A stretch of DNA of 64,000 nucleotides from Oscillatoriales cyanobacterium (GTDB lineage: Bacteria > Cyanobacteriota > Cyanobacteriia > Cyanobacteriales > Laspinemataceae): positions 1 to 64,000 of the forward strand of contig JAABRM010000034.1 in assembly GCA_011390955.1 (NCBI GenBank), read 5' to 3'. This document shows positions 42,973-53,600 of this stretch, in pieces. Each line of letters opens with the position of its first letter. Position 1 is the first letter of the stretch. The notes under the pieces were generated by a model that had not been told where the DNA came from, did not search any database, and saw only the letters and a program-made list of their open reading frames with translations. A program made the position numbers and the translations under genes.

Positions 42973-43145
42973 ATGTTGTTTGTTGTTAGTTGTTTGTTGG
43001 TGGTTGGTTGTTATTTGTTATTTGTTGATTGTCATTTGTTATTTGTTATTTGTTATTGAGAACCAACAATCAACAATCAACAATCAACAATCAACAATCA
43101 ACAATCAACAATCAACAACCAACAACCAACAAACAACAAACAACT
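42972..43145. repeat. Head-to-head heptamer arrays (TTGTTGG-like / CAACAAT)
   Basis: The left half has TTGTTGG, TTGTTAT and similar units, the right half is CAACAAT and CAACCAA heptamers. The same arrangement as 30250-30500, with potential to fold into a long hairpin between arsR-like and the kinase gene. Confidence 0.88.
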
Positions 43146-43180
43146 AATTAATATATTTAACCTGCTGATTTCTTGCTGTT

Positions 43181-44944
43181 ATGAGTTATTGCCTCAACCC
43201 GAACTGCCACAAGCCGGAAAATCCTCTGACCCATAAGTTTTGCTCTAGTTGTGGCTCCAAGTTGCTCCTCAGAGATCGTTACCGGGCGATTTCCGCGATC
43301 GCACAAGGTGGATTTGGCAAAACTTTCCTAGCAGTGGATGAAGATAAACCATCTAAGTCTCGTTGCATTATTAAACAATTTTATCCCCAAGCCCAGGGTA
43401 CGTCTAACCTCCAAAAGGCGGCGAAACTGTTCGCGCAAGAGGCAGAACGCTTAGAACAATTGGGCAAACATCCCCAAATTCCCGAACTGTTGGCCTATTT
43501 TACCCAAGATAACCAACAATATTTGGTGCAAGAACTGATTGAAGGGGAACACTTAGAATCACTTTTGGCCAAAAATGGCGCATTTACAGAAATTCAAATC
43601 CGGGATTTGCTGACCCAGTTATTGCCGGTGCTGGACTTTATCCATGCTCATCAAATTATTCATCGGGATATTAAGCCAGCTAATATTATTCGCCGCAGTG
43701 ATGGACGCTTAGTGTTGGTGGATTTTGGCGCGGCCAAGTTGACGAAAGAAACAACCCTGATGACAACAGGGACGACCATTGGTTCTCCAGAATATGTCGC
43801 CCCAGAACAAGCAATGGGCCGAGCGGTTTTTGCCAGCGATATTTATAGTTTGGGGGTGACTTGCATTCATCTGGTGACGAATGTTTCGCCCTTTGAACTG
43901 TTTGAACCTTCCGAGGAGGGTTGGGCATGGCGACAATATTTAGCGCAAAATCCGATGAGCTATGATTTGGCGCGGATTTTGGATAAAATGAGCGCCACGA
44001 CGACGAAAAAGCGTTATGGTTCGGCCAAGGAAGTTTTGCAACAGTTAAATCCAGCCGGGGGCACGGTTCGACCGGGGAGTCCAGGAACGGTGACTCCGCA
44101 GTTCCCTCTACCAAATGGGGGGGGAGGAATCGCCTCTTATGGGTTGGGGCCAGAAGCCCTTGAGGGGGCATGGAAATGTATTTATACTTTTACAGGTCAT
44201 GCCGATACGGTAAATTCCGTGGCTTTTAGTCCCGATGGACAATTGCTGACCAGTGGCAGTAGTGATGGCAGTATCAAACTTTGGCGTTTGCGAGATGGGG
44301 TAGAAGTGACTACCCTGGGAGGTCGGCGCTGGTTTTATCGCTTATTCAACTCGGTGACAGCAGTGGCTTTGAGTTCCGATGGCCAAACTCTGGCTAGTGG
44401 CATTAATCGCAATATTAAGCTTTGGCATTTAAATGAAGAACGGGAATTAACCACCCTGCGGGGTCATCCGGGAACGGTGGAGGCTTTGGCGTTTAGTCCC
44501 GATGGGCAAATGTTGGCCAGTGGGGGCAGTGATGGGACGATTAAGTTGTGGTGGGTGCGCGATGGTCAGGAGTTGCGGACTTTGCTTGCCCATCATCATC
44601 CTTTGACTTCTCTGGCATTTGCCCCCGATGGTAGGATTTTAGCCAGTCATAGCGCATCAGACAATACGATTAAGTTGTGGCGGGTTAGAGACGGACAGCT
44701 TATTTCTGGGATGACATTTTTTCTGGGGTTGGTGTTTGCGATCGCCTTTACGGTGGACGGACAGGCGATCGCTTGTGGCAGTCAGGATGAGACCCTGAAA
44801 ATCTGGCGGTTGACTGATGGTGAAGAATTGGGAATGTTGAGAGGTCATCCCAGTTGGGTCAGCGCGATCGCGATTAGCCGCAATGGGACGACCATTGCCA
44901 CCGGCAGCCGAGATAAAACCATTAAAATTTGGCAATGTGACTAG
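43181..44944 (+). CDS. Ser/Thr kinase with N-terminal zinc ribbon and WD40 repeats
   Basis: 587 aa. Zinc ribbon Cys4, Cys9, Cys21, Cys24 (YCLNPNCH; FCSSCGSK). Kinase 33-290: AQGGFGKTFLAV loop, Lys in CIIKQFYP, catalytic [26 protein letters not shown]40 region 325-587 with six repeats visible (SVAFSPDGQLLTSGSSDGSI, then KLWRL; ALAFSPDGQMLASGGSDGTI, then KLWWV, and so on), one short of a typical seven-bladed propeller. Probably a cytosolic scaffold kinase. It converges with the giant kinase array. Confidence 0.94.
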   Translation: MSYCLNPNCHKPENPLTHKFCSSCGSKLLLRDRYRAISAIAQGGFGKTFLAVDEDKPSKSRCIIKQFYPQAQGTSNLQKAAKLFAQEAERLEQLGKHPQIPELLAYFTQDNQQYLVQELIEGEHLESLLAKNGAFTEIQIRDLLTQLLPVLDFIHAHQIIHRDIKPANIIRRSDGRLVLVDFGAAKLTKETTLMTTGTTIGSPEYVAPEQAMGRAVFASDIYSLGVTCIHLVTNVSPFELFEPSEEGWAWRQYLAQNPMSYDLARILDKMSATTTKKRYGSAKEVLQQLNPAGGTVRPGSPGTVTPQFPLPNGGGGIASYGLGPEALEGAWKCIYTFTGHADTVNSVAFSPDGQLLTSGSSDGSIKLWRLRDGVEVTTLGGRRWFYRLFNSVTAVALSSDGQTLASGINRNIKLWHLNEERELTTLRGHPGTVEALAFSPDGQMLASGGSDGTIKLWWVRDGQELRTLLAHHHPLTSLAFAPDGRILASHSASDNTIKLWRVRDGQLISGMTFFLGLVFAIAFTVDGQAIACGSQDETLKIWRLTDGEELGMLRGHPSWVSAIAISRNGTTIATGSRDKTIKIWQCD

Positions 44945-45008
44945 ACCAAATTTGATTAAGCCAAATTGCCGTTAATACCAATTTTTAAAATTGGTATTGT
45001 AAATGGTA

Positions 45009-48000
45009 TTACATCGGAATCTCGATCAGAAATTCTGCCCCTTGTCCCGGTTGGGAAATACAGGATAATTGACCCCCATGTTTTTCCGTAATAATTTGGT
45101 GACAAATTGACAGCCCCAGCCCGGTTCCTTGCCCTACTGGTTTGGTCGTAAAGAAGGGGTCAAATATCTTTGGCTGCACATTTTCGCTGATGCCGGGGCC
45201 ATTATCGGCAATGGAAATTTTCACGGTTTTATTAGCAGATACTTCCGTAGTAATTTTAATTACTGGAGATGGATGTGATTCGTTTGATTTAAAAACATCG
45301 ATCGCATTGCTCAAGAGATTAAAAAATACCTGATTCAGTTGATTAGCATAACAGTTGACTAAGGGCAATTTGCCATAGTTTTTGGGCACCGCGATTCCGG
45401 GACGATTTCCTTGAGGTTGTAGTCGATGTTGTAAAATTAACAAAGTATTATCTAAGCCTTCGTGAATATCTACAAGCTTATATTCTGCTTCGTCGAGACG
45501 GGAAAAATTCCGCAAACCGAGAATAATTTTGCGGATGCGATCGCTGCCATGTTGCATCGAAGCAAACAGGTGTGACACATCCTCTCGTAAGTAATCCAAC
45601 TCGATCTCTGCCACTTTATCTTGAATCTTCTGACTCGGTTGAGCATTTTCCTGTTCATAGATATCGATTAATTCCAGTAAATCTTGACAATAATCACGAG
45701 CGTGCTGGAGATTTCCGGCAATAAAATTAATCGGATTATTAATTTCATGGGCAATCCCCGCCACCATCTGTCCCAAAGAAGACATTTTTTCGGTTTGGAT
45801 TAATTGGGTTTGGGTTTGCTGCAATTGTTGCAAAGCTTTTTCTAAATCTTGGTTTTTCTGCTGTAATTCTTCGGTTCTTTCTGCCACTTGCACTTCTAAA
45901 TTCCGGCTGTAGTCTTCTAATCGGTGATATAAGCGAGCATTTTCAATGGAAATCGCCGCTTGAGCCATCAGCAAATTGAGTAATTCAATCCGGTTTGGGG
46001 TAAATGCTCCAGTCGTGAGATGATTTTCCAAATATAAAATGCCCATCAGTTTTCCTTGACTGAGAATAGGCGTACAACAGAGACTCTGGGGGGGTTGTTG
46101 CATCAAATAATCATCCCCAGTAAAGTTGCGATCTTGTTTGAGATTGTTGATCAGAACGATTTTTTGCGTTCGTTTGACCGTATTAATAATACTGATGGGG
46201 AGATTGTCTGTTTCGTCCAGGGGAATGTTAGCCCGGTGACAATTCCCGTTGACACACCAAGTGGCGATTTCCCAATTTCCCCCGTTATTTAAAATTAACG
46301 CACCTTTACCAGCCCCACCATTTTCTAGGACAATTTGCATCAATTTCCCCAGTAAAATATCCAGTTCTATTTCCTCGGAAATAGCCCGAGACGCTTTGAT
46401 CGCAGAAGTGAGGTCAAGGGCCGAGACCATCTTGGTCACGGTACTGGTGCTTTCACTAGAATTTTGGCCATAACTAGAGTTAAAAACCCCTGGGGAGGCT
46501 TGCAGAATAGGAGCCAGCAATTGAGGATATTTGGTTTCCAATTTCTCGGTTTTGGCTTTTGCTCCCCACCGGGCATAGCAATAATAAGCTTCCTGCATAT
46601 AAGCAGCGGCGACTTTTGCTTTGCCCCATTCCAGATAAAATTTTGCCGCCAATTCGTTGGCTAAGGCTTCTTCTGGAAGATATTGGTTTTCTTGAGCACC
46701 CGTTATGGCGCGATCGTAGAGGGCGATCGCCTCGGTTTTATTGTCTAGAATCCGATACTTTTCCGCTGCAACTAAATCATACTTATGTTGATAATTCATC
46801 GGGGCATATTCAGCCCATTCTTGCATTTTTGCTTGATTAACCGTAACCTGGGCTAGATATTCCCCTTGCACCGTCGGATCGACCTCCGGGAATAATGCCA
46901 GTAAAGACAGGGAATTATAGAAATTATGCAGGGCGATCGGCGGCCAACCCCCAACCGCAGATTCAGATTCTTTGGCTTGGACAAATCGAGCCGCAGATGC
47001 GGGATAATCTGATTCGAGATAGAGGAGAATTCCCTCCACCAAATATAAGGCATAAAAGCCCCAAGCCCCCACTTCATTAATCGTATTTTTCAGGGATTGA
47101 TAAAGTTCATCCCCTGATTCTCCTGTTAACCGCAAGGCCAAATATTGCCAAAAATTAATCAGACTGACACTGTATTCAATTCTTTGTTTTTGTAAAGCTT
47201 GAATATAAAAGCGTTGCTGGGCTATTACCTCTTCTAAATTATGACCACTGAGCAATAAATCAACACAGTAGTTAAAAATACTGTAACTGCCATAGAGAAT
47301 ATCGCCAGTTTCCAGGCCAAGTTTGAAAGATTCTAGGGCGGGATTCAGCACTTGCCGAAGTGAAGTTTTCCAAGGATAAACAAATAGATAGACCACCGTC
47401 ATCACTTGGCATTGGATTGAGGTACAATCAAAGCGTTCTAATAACTCTAAGGCAATTTGACCCGCTTGATATCCTCGGTCAATTTTACCCAGATGACCGC
47501 AGAGAAGAGAGCCATACCAACCATAACAAAAAGCCGTGAGACGGGAATTTCCTCCAGCTAAAGACAGATGGACTTGGGTGATAATCAGCGGCAGTAAAAG
47601 TTCCGGTTTGGCAATTGTGGCAGCGGAAGTGAGGCAAATCAATAGTCGCATTGAGGCTAACAGATAAGGGTCTGTCATTTCCGGCGCTTTGGCCAAATCT
47701 TCCACTTGTGGCAAAATCACTTCTTGCTGGCCGTAATCGAGAATATCTTGCCGAGAAATACCCAGACTATTTAAAATTTGCAGCCCGATTTCTAAGGCTT
47801 CATCGGCTTTTCGATCGGCAATTTTTTGATTAAGTTTTAATTCATAAATTGCCACTGTATCGAGGATATTGTCAACTCGTTGGAGTACCCAGCTACTATA
47901 TTGTTCTGCTTGCTCGAAATTAGCGTTCAAATAAGAGGCAGCGATCGCCTCAGTATAGAGTGCTAAGGTCAGATGATATTCGGTTTGCCAACTGTCTGGA

Positions 48001-50585
48001 CTCAATAAGGCGATCGCGGTAGTCAAATATTCCAGGGCTGCCCCGTAAGCAGTAGCGGCTTTAGCTTTACGTCCCGCTTGTAAATTCAATTGTGCCAGTT
48101 GATTTTTATCGGTTTGTTCGAGAATCAAATTCCGACCAGTATTGAATTGATTGACAATATCAAACAACCGATTTTCTCGTTCGTCTCCTTGATAACTTTT
48201 GAGGAGAAGTTGGCCGATGTTGAGATGAGTTGCCTGTTTCCGATCTGAGGGAATCAAAGAATAAGCCGCTTGCTGCACGCGGTCGTGTAAAAAACGATAG
48301 CCAACCGCGCCAATTGCCGTTGATTTATCTTCTCGTTGCCAATCGTGAAAAAACTTATAGGCTTCACTAAGTGGCAGCATCAAACCTTCTTGAAGCGCCC
48401 CCCAAAGAGACTGAGCAACTTCAGCGGCAGATGCCTCACAAACTACCGCTAAAGTTTCTAGTTCAAATTGATTGCCCACACAAGCCGCTAACTGCAATAC
48501 CTGCTGAGTTTTCTCTGGTAACTTTTGCAGTCGCCCCGCCATAAATTCAACCACATCATCAGTTAGAGATGCGGCCCGCACTTGGGACATATCGCATTCC
48601 CAAAAGTTTAACTGGTGATTAAACTTGAGCAGTTGGTCTTGATATAAACCTTGTAAAAACTGCGCGGTAAAAAATGGATTTCCTTGAGTTTTTTGATAAA
48701 TTAATTCGCTTAAAGGTTTGGCAACTCCTGGAGAACATAAGAGCGTGTCTGCTACCAGTTGATTGATATGCTCGAACCCTAATGGCTGTAAAGTTATGGT
48801 GGAAATCATGGCTGAATTAGCGACCAATTCAGCTAAGGTAAGCATTAAGGGATGAGCGGGAAATACTTCGTTATCTCGGTAGGCACCTAAGATGAGTAAA
48901 TAACCGGGTTCTGACTCGGACATCAAGAGTTTTAACAACTTTAATGAGGCGGAGTCAGCCCACTGTAAATCATCCAAAAATATCACGAGAGGATGTTCTG
49001 GGGCGGTGAAAATTTGAATGAATTTACCAAATAGTAAGTTAAACCGATTTTGGGCTGCATTACCCGATAGTTCGGCGATCGGTGGCTGCGGGCCGATGAT
49101 GCTTTCCAGTTCGGGAATCACATCGACGATCGCCTGTCCTTGCACTCCCAAAGCCTGAAGGATTTTACTTTTCCATTTGTTTAACTCGCTGTCTGATTCC
49201 CCCAGTAATTGTTCGATTAAATCGCGGAAAGCTTGGACGATCGCACTAAAAGGAATATTCCGATTAAATTGGTCAAATTTACCTCTAATAAAATATCCTC
49301 GGTGCTTCACAATTGGTTTGTGAACTTCGTCGATGACGGCGGTTTTGCCAATCCCAGAAAATCCGGCGACCAGCATCATTTCTACTCCGCTATATTTCTC
49401 CTGGTCTGAGATATCCTGATTTATATCCTGATTTAAGATAGACTCAGGGGGATTGGCAATTCGTTCAAAGGCATCGAGTAAAGCTTGCACTTCTGTTTCT
49501 CGTCCGTAAAGTTTTTCGGGAATACAGAAGCGATCGCAAATATCCCGTTCGCCAATCTTAAACGGGGTAATTTCTCCAGTGTTTGCTAACTGATTTAAAC
49601 ATAATTCTAAGTCATATTTTAAACCCAAAGCACTCTGATAGCGTTCTTCGGCATTTTTCGCCATTAATTTCATTACAATATTGGCAATAACTTGGGGAAT
49701 GGGGAACGGGGAACGGGGAACGGGGAACGGGGAACGGGGTGCAGGAGTGTTCTTTATCTCCTCTGCTCCTCTGCTCCTCTGCCCCTCCGCTCCTCCGCTC
49801 CTCCGCTCCCCTGTTCCCCCGCTCTTCTGCTCCTCCGCTGATGGCGGGCTCCCCGCTTCCCCGTTCCCTGTTCCCTGTTCCCTGTTCCCTAACAAAGATG
49901 GCATTTTGGCGATATGACAATGGATTAATTCCATCGGGTCATTACTGGTAAAAGGCAACTCACCTGTTAACAATTCATAGAAAGTTACTCCCAGGGAATA
50001 AAAATCGGTGCGATAGTCAATGCCTCGGTTCATTCTGCCGGTTTGTTCGGGAGAAATATAGGCGAGAGTTCCTTCTAAAACATTGGGATTAATTAGTTGT
50101 TGTTCTTCTTTCGGCAGCCAAGTAGAGATGCTAAAATCAATCAGTTTGACTTGCTTGGTTTCCGGTTGAATGATGATATTAGCGGGTTTAATATCTTTGT
50201 GAATAATTCGCTGTTGATTCAGATAGTGCAAAGCATCGGTAAGCTGCATGGCAATGGCGAGAAATTCAGTCAGGGACTGCGATGATTTTTGCCAATATTC
50301 CCCCAAAGCGATCGCGCCCAAATCCGGCATCACTAAAGCATAGCCGTTGCCATAGCGTTCTAGGGCTATGGGTTGAACAATGTAGGGGGAATCTAAATCA
50401 CGGGCGATCGCGTATTGGTTGCGGAAATGAACTAATTCATTAAAGCTGGGATGGGGGTTGCGTAACACTTTAACGATCGCCGGTTTGCCCGTGGAGCATT
50501 GAATCGCTCCATACACCAAGGTGCGGGTTCCGGTATAGAGAAGCTTTGTTTCCTGGTAGCCATGTAAATTAAGCATTGTCACCAC
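45009..50585 (-). CDS. Giant Ser/Thr kinase-AAA-GAF-histidine kinase, copy 1
   Basis: 1858 aa. N-terminal kinase (about 10-330) with [14 protein letters not shown] (HKD) and LIDFSIST (DFS in place of DFG); a repeat-encoded insert occupies 232-298. AAA-like ATPase with Walker [11 protein letters not shown] (about 410) and Walker [12 protein letters not shown] (about 540). Helical TPR-like region 800-1370, GAF about 1385-1545, coiled coil about 1550-1590, HisKA with His1613 ([14 protein letters not shown]) and HATPase G2 [10 protein letters not shown]. Such trifunctional proteins couple stress sensing to phosphorylation. First in a head-to-tail array. Confidence 0.94.
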   Translation of the reverse strand: MVTMLNLHGYQETKLLYTGTRTLVYGAIQCSTGKPAIVKVLRNPHPSFNELVHFRNQYAIARDLDSPYIVQPIALERYGNGYALVMPDLGAIALGEYWQKSSQSLTEFLAIAMQLTDALHYLNQQRIIHKDIKPANIIIQPETKQVKLIDFSISTWLPKEEQQLINPNVLEGTLAYISPEQTGRMNRGIDYRTDFYSLGVTFYELLTGELPFTSNDPMELIHCHIAKMPSLLGNREQGTGNGEAGSPPSAEEQKSGGTGERRSGGAEGQRSRGAEEIKNTPAPRSPFPVPRSPFPIPQVIANIVMKLMAKNAEERYQSALGLKYDLELCLNQLANTGEITPFKIGERDICDRFCIPEKLYGRETEVQALLDAFERIANPPESILNQDINQDISDQEKYSGVEMMLVAGFSGIGKTAVIDEVHKPIVKHRGYFIRGKFDQFNRNIPFSAIVQAFRDLIEQLLGESDSELNKWKSKILQALGVQGQAIVDVIPELESIIGPQPPIAELSGNAAQNRFNLLFGKFIQIFTAPEHPLVIFLDDLQWADSASLKLLKLLMSESEPGYLLILGAYRDNEVFPAHPLMLTLAELVANSAMISTITLQPLGFEHINQLVADTLLCSPGVAKPLSELIYQKTQGNPFFTAQFLQGLYQDQLLKFNHQLNFWECDMSQVRAASLTDDVVEFMAGRLQKLPEKTQQVLQLAACVGNQFELETLAVVCEASAAEVAQSLWGALQEGLMLPLSEAYKFFHDWQREDKSTAIGAVGYRFLHDRVQQAAYSLIPSDRKQATHLNIGQLLLKSYQGDERENRLFDIVNQFNTGRNLILEQTDKNQLAQLNLQAGRKAKAATAYGAALEYLTTAIALLSPDSWQTEYHLTLALYTEAIAASYLNANFEQAEQYSSWVLQRVDNILDTVAIYELKLNQKIADRKADEALEIGLQILNSLGISRQDILDYGQQEVILPQVEDLAKAPEMTDPYLLASMRLLICLTSAATIAKPELLLPLIITQVHLSLAGGNSRLTAFCYGWYGSLLCGHLGKIDRGYQAGQIALELLERFDCTSIQCQVMTVVYLFVYPWKTSLRQVLNPALESFKLGLETGDILYGSYSIFNYCVDLLLSGHNLEEVIAQQRFYIQALQKQRIEYSVSLINFWQYLALRLTGESGDELYQSLKNTINEVGAWGFYALYLVEGILLYLESDYPASAARFVQAKESESAVGGWPPIALHNFYNSLSLLALFPEVDPTVQGEYLAQVTVNQAKMQEWAEYAPMNYQHKYDLVAAEKYRILDNKTEAIALYDRAITGAQENQYLPEEALANELAAKFYLEWGKAKVAAAYMQEAYYCYARWGAKAKTEKLETKYPQLLAPILQASPGVFNSSYGQNSSESTSTVTKMVSALDLTSAIKASRAISEEIELDILLGKLMQIVLENGGAGKGALILNNGGNWEIATWCVNGNCHRANIPLDETDNLPISIINTVKRTQKIVLINNLKQDRNFTGDDYLMQQPPQSLCCTPILSQGKLMGILYLENHLTTGAFTPNRIELLNLLMAQAAISIENARLYHRLEDYSRNLEVQVAERTEELQQKNQDLEKALQQLQQTQTQLIQTEKMSSLGQMVAGIAHEINNPINFIAGNLQHARDYCQDLLELIDIYEQENAQPSQKIQDKVAEIELDYLREDVSHLFASMQHGSDRIRKIILGLRNFSRLDEAEYKLVDIHEGLDNTLLILQHRLQPQGNRPGIAVPKNYGKLPLVNCYANQLNQVFFNLLSNAIDVFKSNESHPSPVIKITTEVSANKTVKISIADNGPGISENVQPKIFDPFFTTKPVGQGTGLGLSICHQIITEKHGGQLSCISQPGQGAEFLIEIPM
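49690..49890 (-). repeat. Repeat arrays inside kinase copy 1
   Basis: GGGGAAC heptamers (49697-49738), a CTCCTCTG/CTCCTCCG octamer array (49755-49830) and TTCCCTG heptamers (49862-49889) lie in one open frame. The outer heptamer arrays are mutually complementary and could fold. Frames shifted by one or two are open too (for example a minus-strand frame 49612-49920). Confidence 0.88.
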
Positions 50586-50684
50586 AATGAATAAAATGAA
50601 CGAGAAAATTCATCTAATTTCTCTATTATGCCGATGAAACTACGACCTCGATGTAAATTTTTATTGAGGTTTTTCTGACTCGTA

Positions 50685-53600
50685 TCATTGGGGGATCGCG
50701 ATCGTGAACGTGCTACCCTCTCCTAGGGTCGATTCACATTCTATCGTTCCCCCATGTTTTTCCGTAATAATTTGGTGGGCGATCGCCATGCCCAACCCGG
50801 TGCCTTTGCCCACTTTTTTAGTAGTAAACCCTTGCTCAAAAATTCGGTTTAGAGTTTCTGGGGTCATGCCACCGGCATTGTCTTGAATCTGGATTTTCAC
50901 CCGATCGTTAGGCAACGGAAGCAGGCTAATTTCGATCTGATTAGGGTGTGCTTTAATCTCTGCATAAGTTCTCCCTTGATTTTTTTCATCAAAGGCATCG
51001 ATCGCATTAGCCAAAATATTCATAAATACCTGATTTAATTGACCAGAAAAGCATTTTATTTCGGGAATTATTTGATAATTTTTTACAATTTTAATCTCCG
51101 GGCGATCTTGATTAGCTTTGGTGCGATGCTGGAGAATCAGCAAAGTGCTGTCAATGCCATCAGACAGATTAAAAGCAGTTTTTTCTTCTCGATCTTTTCG
51201 GGAAAAAATTCTCAGGCTTTTACTAATATTTTTGAGGCGATCGATTCCCACTTCCATAGATTCTAGGAGATTGGCAAAATCATCTCGGACAAAATCTAAG
51301 TCAATTTCTGCCAGCGCCATTTTAATATCTGGATCCTGAGTATCGCACTTAGTTAAGCATACATCAATTAAATAAAATAAATCTTTGAGATAGTTTTTGG
51401 CGGGTTTAATATTGCCTTCTAAAAATCCGGTGGGATTATTAATTTCATGGGCAATACCCGCCACTAAGTTGCCCAAGGCTGACATTTTTTCACTTTGGAC
51501 AATCTGCAACTGGGCTTGCTGTAATTCTTGCAGCGCCTGTTGGGTGCGATCGTAAAGTTGGGCATTTTGCAAGGAAATGGCCGCTTGAGTACAAAGAAAC
51601 TGAATAATTGCTTGACGGTTGAGAGTGAAAACCCCTTTAGTGGTGGAGTTTTCTAAGTATAAAATCGCCATTAATTGACCTTGACTGAGTAGGGGTAAAC
51701 AGAAAACGCTTTGGGGTTGATATTGCAGTAAATAACCTTCGATAATTCCCGAAATTTGGGTTTTTCCTTCGTTAATTAACACGGTTTTGCCGGTATTTTT
51801 CACATATTGAATTAAGCGAATCGGCACAGGACTTTCCGGTGTTAAGGGTTCCGTGGCGGTGCTGGTTCCCACAGTGCCATTACTGGTAATTTGGGCGATC
51901 GCCCGCAGTTGCCATTGGCCGCGATCGGGAATCACTAAAACCACTTTTTCTGCCCCTGAATTAGTTAAAATAATCCGGCAAATTTCCGCCAAAAGTGGAT
52001 TCAGTTCAATAACACGAGAAAGAGCTTGAGCCGCTTGAATCAAAGAGGCAAAATCTAAAGTATCAGAAATTTCGCTACTACTGGTTTGAGTTTTGGTGCT
52101 AGACAAGATTGTTTGAGTAATTAACTCTAAACTCCCGTGATTTAATTCTAGCCGTTGTTTTTGCAAAATTGGCATCAGTAATTGTGGATATTTTGCTTCT
52201 AGCTGCTGAGTTTTCGCCACAGCCCCCCAACGGGCATAGCAGTAGTAAGCATCAGTTAGATAACCTGCCGCGACTTTTTCTTTGCCCCATGCTAGATAAA
52301 ATTTCGCCGCCAATTCGTTGGCTAAAGCTTCTTCTGGGAGATAGCGGTTTTCTTTCGCCCCGGCAATGGCGCGATCGTAAAATTCGATCGCCTTGAGGGT
52401 TTCTCCCAACAGTCGATATTTTTCGGCGGCCACCAAATCAAACTTATGCTGATAATTCATCGGGGCATATTCAGCCCATTTCGCGATTTTTTCTTGATTC
52501 GCATTCACTCGGTCTAAAATTTCCTTGGGTGGATCGGTTAATTGCGGATCGAGATTGGCTAATTGCACCAAAGAATCATAAAAATGAAAAACCCCAATAC
52601 AACTAGAACCAATTAATGCCCCCAAATATTGAATAACGGTTGTTGAGTGCGTGGCAGCAGTTGGTGCATCCCCAAAGAGATAACTGAGAAACATTTGGCA
52701 AAGGGATAAAAAAGCCAGTCCGGTCAAATCACCTTTTTCTTCATGCCAACTTTGCATTGCCGTGGCATCATAAACTTGGCCAACCAGAATTTGCGGATTT
52801 TCGACTTCTCCCAGTAAATTCAGCAGAGTTTGCCAGTGAATTTTGTGGTGAGTTTGGGCAACATTTTGGTTGATTTTTGCTAAAGCTTCGTTATGACTGG
52901 CTATTTCTTGGGCTAAATCTTTCAGATTTTTGCCTAACCAGAGAGAATGATAGGCATAATTGGAGAGAGAATAGCCGGAAAATTCTAAATCTCCTTCTTC
53001 TAACCCATCTTGATAGCTTTGCATTAATAGAGGTAAGGTGGCGTGTAAAGATTCTTGCCAATGTTGAATAAATGTGGCAAAAATTTCTCGGACTTTAGCC
53101 TGATAACCCTTGGCTTGTCCCCGTTCTAGCAAAGAATGGGCGACTTTTCCATAAGCATATCCTGATTTAATATCGCCTAAAACTCCACAAAGAATTAAGC
53201 CATGAAGACTATAACCAAATGCCGAATCTGGGGCATTTCCAGATTGAATGGATAAGTTGACTATTTTAAAGGCAATTAAGGGAACTAAAGCCGGAACCGT
53301 GACATAAGCGGCGGAAAAAATGCTGGCTAAAATTCGCATTCCAGCGGCTATGTTGCGATCGCTGATTAAGGGCAGATTGACTAAATCTTCAATGGGGCAA
53401 CCTTGTAATTTTTGATTAACTGATTCGAGTCCTTGAGTAAAGTCGGCGGTGGTCGGTTGTTCCGGGAGTGAAATCCCTAGCTGTTGCAACACGGATAAAG
53501 CTGTTTTCACCGCTAAAAGTTGTTGGTTTTGCACAATATGAGCAACAATCAGGGTTTCATAAACGGTAATTTTATCCAGTAAAGTTTGGCCGTGGCGTAA

